Of a stretch of 10,533 nucleotides of DNA, positions 7,034 to 10,533 are shown one piece after another; positions within the stretch are counted from its first letter, which is position 1; each line of letters begins with the position of its first letter. Both the position numbers and the translations under genes were made by a program. Origin of the DNA: an uncultured Gammaproteobacteria bacterium (lineage in GTDB: Bacteria > Pseudomonadota > Gammaproteobacteria > Steroidobacterales > JABDMI01); the NCBI GenBank assembly GCA_938039225.1, contig CALHVH010000102.1, positions 1-10,533 on the forward strand. The letters are read 5' to 3'. The notes under the pieces were generated by a model, which had not been told where the DNA came from, ran no database searches, and saw only the letters and a list, made by a program, of their open reading frames with translations.

Positions 7034-7062
7034 ATGATACTCAGCCTTTTACCGTTTTACAA
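7034..7062 (-). promoter_or_regulatory. Stable-RNA type sigma70 promoter of the initiator tRNA
   Basis: On the minus strand, TTGTAA (7057-7062) and TATCAT (7034-7039) are separated by exactly 17 bp. A GC-only discriminator, GCGCGC (7028-7033), follows the -10 box, as is typical of stringently controlled rRNA and tRNA promoters. Transcription would begin near 7026-7027, leaving a leader of only about 6-7 nt before the mature tRNA 5' end. The DNA upstream is AT-rich and could serve as an UP element. Confidence 0.75.
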
Positions 7063-7099
7063 GTACTATTAGCAAAGAATACGAAAATAGCTTGTAAAA
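7055..7099. repeat. Long imperfect inverted repeat across the tRNA promoter -35 region
   Basis: On the plus strand TTTTACAAG (7055-7063) and CTTGTAAAA (7091-7099) are perfect reverse complements. Inside them CTATT (7066-7070) pairs with AATAG (7086-7090), leaving a two-base bulge (TA, 7064-7065) and a 15-nt loop. In total 14 bp could pair. The left arm contains the -35 box at 7057-7062. No U-tract follows on either strand, so it does not look like an intrinsic terminator. It could be a protein-binding dyad or a structure in readthrough transcripts from nuoN. Confidence 0.45.
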
Positions 7100-7144
7100 A
7101 CATCAACTTATGCAGTTTTAAGGACTTTTTACGTGTATACATTA

Positions 7145-7188
7145 GCGACTAAAGCTTAAAGTCGCGCCTAAGACATTTAAGATTAGGC
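7145..7188 (-). other. Two tandem stem-loops directly after the nuoN stop codon
   Basis: Adjoining the nuoN stop, GCCTAA/TTAGGC arms (7183-7188 and 7166-7171) form a 6-bp stem with an 11-nt loop. Next to it GCGACT/AGTCGC arms (7160-7165 and 7145-7150) form a second 6-bp stem with a 9-nt loop. No run of T follows on the minus strand, so they are not classic terminators. A 3'-end barrier to exonucleases, or part of a Rho-dependent end of the nuo mRNA, is inference. Confidence 0.42.
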
Positions 7189-8664
7189 TTAAGCAATTTT
7201 CGATAATGACCAAATCAAGCCTGGTAATAAACCAAAGAACAAGATTGCTAGTGCATTTACACTGATTACAATCTTATGATCCAGTGCAATATTAGCAATT
7301 CTATTTTCTAATGTACTGCTTTGATAAGCATCGCTTTCGCCGACAGCATCCTCTGGTGCATCAAAATACATGAACCACACTACTCGTAGGTAATAGAACA
7401 CTCCTACCACTGAAAATAATACAGCGATAAGGCCCAACCACAAATAGCCATCTTGCATAACCGCAGAGATAACCGCGAGTTTTGCAGAGAAGCCCACAAA
7501 AGGTGGGACACCAGCCATGCCGAACATTAAGCACAACATCAAAAATGCTAACCATGGACTACGTTGATTCAAACCCTTAAAGCTACTCAGTTTGTCGGTA
7601 TCATGTTCACGACTTAAAAGCACCACCAAACCAAATGCACCTGACGCCATAACCACATAGGTTAATGTATAGAACAATGCCGCTTCATAGCCAATCGTGG
7701 TGCCCGCAACGAAGCCTAATAAAATGAAGCCAACGTGTGAAATTGTGGAATAAGCTAACATTCTACGAATATTATCCTGAGCAATGGCCACAACATTACC
7801 TATCACCATCGATAAGACGGCTAGTATCGCTAGTAACATCTCCCATTGAACCTGGAAGCTACCCATTCCATCTACCAGTACCCTGAAAGTGAGAGCAAAT
7901 GCAGCTAACTTAGGGGCCGTACCAATGAATAAGGTAACAGGTGCTGGTGCACCCTCATAAACATCCGGAATCCACATATGGAAAGGAACTGCACCTAATT
8001 TAAACGCCACACCAGCAATTAAAAAGGCCAAAGCAAACAAAAGCGGTAAGTTATCAGTGCCTTGTTGAGACACAGAAACTGCAATTTCTTTCAGCCCAAG
8101 CTCGCCAGTCATGCCGTACACCATAGACATACCGTAAAGTAAGGTGCCCGAAGCAATCGCCCCCAATACAAAATACTTCATGGCCGACTCTGCAGCAACC
8201 GCAGAATCTCGGTTAAAAGCAACCATGCCATAGACAGACAAAGACAACATCTCTAAACCAAGATAAAGGCTCAACATATTGTAACCAGAAATCATTACCA
8301 TCATGCCAAGCGTGGCATATAAGGTTAGAAGATAATATTCACTCTTAAATAAATTTCGCGCTTTTAAATAATCACGCGAATAAAAGATTGCCAAAAAACT
8401 CATTAGACACATAGCTTGTTTTAGAATGATCGCTAGGTTATCCGAGATGAACATTTCTTTAAAAGCCAAAGAACCATCGGTTTTGCCATACATGAATAAC
8501 CACACAAAAACTAAAACCAAGGCAAGCATACTCGCTCTGTAAGTAAAGTTTTTGAACCGTTCACCAAAGAACATGTCTACTACACTGATAAACAGGATAG
8601 ACAAAGCAAGCGTTATTTCAGCACCTGCAATGTTTACGTAAGAAAGAAATTCTGCACCTGTCAT
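7189..8664 (-). CDS. nuoN: NADH-quinone oxidoreductase subunit N
   Basis: Antiporter-like proton-pumping subunit of respiratory complex I in the inner membrane. It has 491 residues, close to the E. coli length (485), and is hydrophobic throughout, with about 14 expected helices. The charged residues of the proton path are in place: Glu138 in YLGLEMLSLSVYG, Lys163 in SAMKYFVLGA, Lys222 in AFKLGAVPFHMWIPDVYEGA, Lys252 in TAPKLAAFA and Lys395 in GFSAKLAV. The conserved loop sequence AQDNIRRMLAYSTISHVGF is at 295-313. GGAA 9 nt before the ATG is a modest ribosome binding site. It follows nuoM by 48 nt and is the last gene of the nuo operon in the common NuoA-N order. Confidence 0.98.
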   Translation of the reverse strand: MTGAEFLSYVNIAGAEITLALSILFISVVDMFFGERFKNFTYRASMLALVLVFVWLFMYGKTDGSLAFKEMFISDNLAIILKQAMCLMSFLAIFYSRDYLKARNLFKSEYYLLTLYATLGMMVMISGYNMLSLYLGLEMLSLSVYGMVAFNRDSAVAAESAMKYFVLGAIASGTLLYGMSMVYGMTGELGLKEIAVSVSQQGTDNLPLLFALAFLIAGVAFKLGAVPFHMWIPDVYEGAPAPVTLFIGTAPKLAAFALTFRVLVDGMGSFQVQWEMLLAILAVLSMVIGNVVAIAQDNIRRMLAYSTISHVGFILLGFVAGTTIGYEAALFYTLTYVVMASGAFGLVVLLSREHDTDKLSSFKGLNQRSPWLAFLMLCLMFGMAGVPPFVGFSAKLAVISAVMQDGYLWLGLIAVLFSVVGVFYYLRVVWFMYFDAPEDAVGESDAYQSSTLENRIANIALDHKIVISVNALAILFFGLLPGLIWSLSKIA

Positions 8665-8712
8665 TCTATTATTCCAAAAATTCGTTTATATATATTATTG
8701 TTTAAGTAAGTT

Positions 8713-10233
8713 CTATAGTTTGCCATTTAACAAATGTTCAACTAAGGCGTTGGTACTGGCATGCATCACATCTACCAATGGATTTGGATACACACCTAAA
8801 AGTATTACGCCCACTGCCAAAATCGACAGCATAAAAAACTCGCGTCTATTTAAATCTTGTAATTTCTCTACATTCTCATTTGCCACTTCACCAAAGTAGA
8901 CACGTTTAACCATCCATAATGTATAAGCTGCACCTAATAACAAAGTCGTTGCTGCTAGGAATGCAATCCAGAAATTAGCCTTAAAGCTGGCGAGAATCAC
9001 CATTAACTCACCTACAAAACCTGATGTTCCAGGAAGGCCAGCATTTGCCATTGCGAATAGCACGGCAAAAGCACCAAACCAAGGCATCTTATTAATAACG
9101 CCGCCATAGGCTGATATATCACGTGAATGCATACGATCATATAAGACACCGACGCATAAGAACATCGCACCCGATATCAAACCATGCGAAATCATTTGCA
9201 CCATCGCACCCTCAATGGCTAAGCCACTACCCTGCCCTAAAGCTACACCGTTAACCACAATATAAAATGGTATAAATAAACCCAGTGTTACAAAACCCAT
9301 ATGAGCAATGGAGGAATACGCAATAAGCTTTTTCATATCCGTTTGAACTAATGCGACTAAACCAATATAGACAACGGCTACTAGTGATAATACGATTACG
9401 AAACCAGCAAGGCTTGCTGAAGCATCAGGTGTAATAGGTAAGCTAAAGCGAATAAAACCGTAGCCACCTAGCTTAAGCATAACGGCCGCTAAAACCACCG
9501 AGCCCCCTGTAGGTGCTTCTACGTGAGCATCCGGCAACCATGTATGCACCGGCCACATTGGTATTTTTACTGCAAAGGCGGCAAAAAAGGCTATGAAAAT
9601 CCAGAACTGTTCTTTACTAGAGAGTTGCAAGGCATGTAAATCGGCGATTGAGAAGCTACCGCCCTCTTTGTTGTACATATAGATAAAAGCAATCAGCATT
9701 AAGACTGAGCCCAAGAATGTATACAAGAAGAATTTTACTGTGGCGTAGATTCTATTTTTACCACCCCAAATACCAATGATAATAAACATTGGTATTAGCA
9801 TGGCTTCCCAGAAGACATAAAATAAGAATGCATCTAAGGCTGAGAACACACCAATCATTAGGCCTTCCATAATCAAGAAAGCAGCCAAGTATTGTGAAGG
9901 TTTAGTTTGAATAACCTCCCAAGCAGCAATCACTACAATTACCGTGATGAAGGTCGTTAAAAGAATGAGAGGCAATGCAAAACCATCTATACCTAAATGA
10001 TAGTTAACATTAAAACTAGATATCCAAGAACGGTTTTCTTGAAACTGCATAAGCGCTGTAGACGAATCAAAACCGGTATACAACGGAATACTCAATGCAA
10101 AAACAACAAGCGCAATGACTAATGAAGTCCAACGACTTAGGTCTGCTTTTTTGTCACCAATGAATAACACTGCAGCACCACCCAAAATAGGCAGCCAGAT
10201 GAGTAAGCTTAATAAAGGTGTTTCACTAAACAT
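8713..10233 (-). CDS. nuoM: NADH-quinone oxidoreductase subunit M
   Basis: Second antiporter-like proton-pumping subunit of complex I in the inner membrane. It has 506 residues against 509 in E. coli, and is all-helical and hydrophobic. Key sites seen are Glu143 in FYVFWEAMLIPMF, Lys223 in AVKIPMWPVHTWLPDAHVEA (where His230 and His237 flank the TWLPDA loop), Lys254 in VMLKLGGYGF, the QTDMKKLIAYSSIAHMGF segment (297-314), and Glu409 in PGTSGFVGELMV. It starts 31 nt after the nuoL stop. The region before the ATG holds a run of eight A followed by GATAA and no real Shine-Dalgarno, so initiation may depend on coupling to nuoL. Confidence 0.98.
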   Translation of the reverse strand: MFSETPLLSLLIWLPILGGAAVLFIGDKKADLSRWTSLVIALVVFALSIPLYTGFDSSTALMQFQENRSWISSFNVNYHLGIDGFALPLILLTTFITVIVVIAAWEVIQTKPSQYLAAFLIMEGLMIGVFSALDAFLFYVFWEAMLIPMFIIIGIWGGKNRIYATVKFFLYTFLGSVLMLIAFIYMYNKEGGSFSIADLHALQLSSKEQFWIFIAFFAAFAVKIPMWPVHTWLPDAHVEAPTGGSVVLAAVMLKLGGYGFIRFSLPITPDASASLAGFVIVLSLVAVVYIGLVALVQTDMKKLIAYSSIAHMGFVTLGLFIPFYIVVNGVALGQGSGLAIEGAMVQMISHGLISGAMFLCVGVLYDRMHSRDISAYGGVINKMPWFGAFAVLFAMANAGLPGTSGFVGELMVILASFKANFWIAFLAATTLLLGAAYTLWMVKRVYFGEVANENVEKLQDLNRREFFMLSILAVGVILLGVYPNPLVDVMHASTNALVEHLLNGKL

Positions 10234-10264
10234 GTAAATTATCTTTTTTTTAAATATTCAAATA

Positions 10265-10533
10265 TCAACTAGCAAACGCATATGGATATATATACCAAGC
10301 TAATAACAAGGCCAAACCAATCACCATAGCAAATGCATAATGATAGAGATAACCACTTTGTACTTTTCTAACTATTGAAGAGATAAAACCAACAGACTTT
10401 GCAGAACCATTCACAATGGCTCCATCAATAATGGTCTCATCCCCGGCCTTCCAGAAAAACTGTCCAAGACCACGAGCACCACGTGCCAGTATCTTTTCGT
10501 TGAAATCATCAAGGTAGTATTTGTTATCAAATA
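10265..10533 (-). CDS. nuoL: NADH-quinone oxidoreductase subunit L, C-terminal end only
   Basis: The last 88 codons and a TGA stop (10265-10267) of a frame entering from the right edge. The sequence begins FDNKYYLDDFNEKILARGA and continues through FFWKAGDETIIDGAIVNG to VQSGYLYHYAFAMVIGLAL. These are the hallmarks of the NuoL C-terminus: the end of the long lateral helix region and the final membrane helix (about the last 25 residues). NuoL is the distal proton-pumping subunit. Its place directly upstream of nuoM and nuoN is the standard nuo order. The rest of the gene lies outside the window. Confidence 0.96.
   Translation of the reverse strand, partial: FDNKYYLDDFNEKILARGARGLGQFFWKAGDETIIDGAIVNGSAKSVGFISSIVRKVQSGYLYHYAFAMVIGLALLLAWYIYPYAFAS

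Noticed and set aside
7145..7188. Classic intrinsic terminator after nuoN
   Set aside because: Stems are present but no T-run follows on the minus strand, so I list it only as stem-loops.

Overview
The window is about 40% GC by eye. It reads as the chromosome of a gammaproteobacterium: every protein gene except the leftmost one has a close E. coli-like counterpart. The order nuoL-nuoM-nuoN, tRNA-fMet, rimP-nusA-infB-rbfA-truB joins the end of a complex I operon to the nusA operon, as in several non-enteric Gammaproteobacteria. A low-GC lineage of the Thiotrichales type (for example Cycloclasticus or Methylophaga relatives) is possible, but that is a guess. All genes lie on the minus strand, so transcription runs from high to low coordinates.

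Right part (7189-10533): the end of nuoL (cut by the window edge), then complete nuoM and nuoN. These are the three antiporter-like, proton-pumping membrane subunits of NADH:quinone oxidoreductase. Two compact stem-loops lie directly behind the nuoN stop codon, but without a U-tract.

Middle (6797-7188): a stable-RNA type promoter with a 17-bp spacer and a GC-rich discriminator drives an initiator tRNA gene with encoded CCA. A strong intrinsic terminator follows, before rimP. The same tRNA-rimP-nusA linkage occurs in E. coli (metY-rimP-nusA). The promoter sits inside a long imperfect inverted repeat, and the tRNA has an unusual U1:U72 mismatch.

Left-middle (840-6796): rimP, nusA, infB, rbfA and truB form one operon for ribosome maturation, transcription elongation/termination, translation initiation and tRNA modification. 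An AT-rich hairpin plus seven U residues lies between rimP and nusA and could be an attenuator. A weaker AT-rich hairpin plus U-tract overlaps the truB stop codon.

Left end (1-839): where rpsO and pnp are usually found after truB, there is instead a gene for a membrane-anchored Cro/C1-type helix-turn-helix protein, running off the window. It has two adjacent palindromes in its own upstream region. This small gene is the only unfamiliar protein here and the main candidate for something undescribed. The rest is core housekeeping DNA; I see no mobile element, CRISPR array or plus-strand gene.
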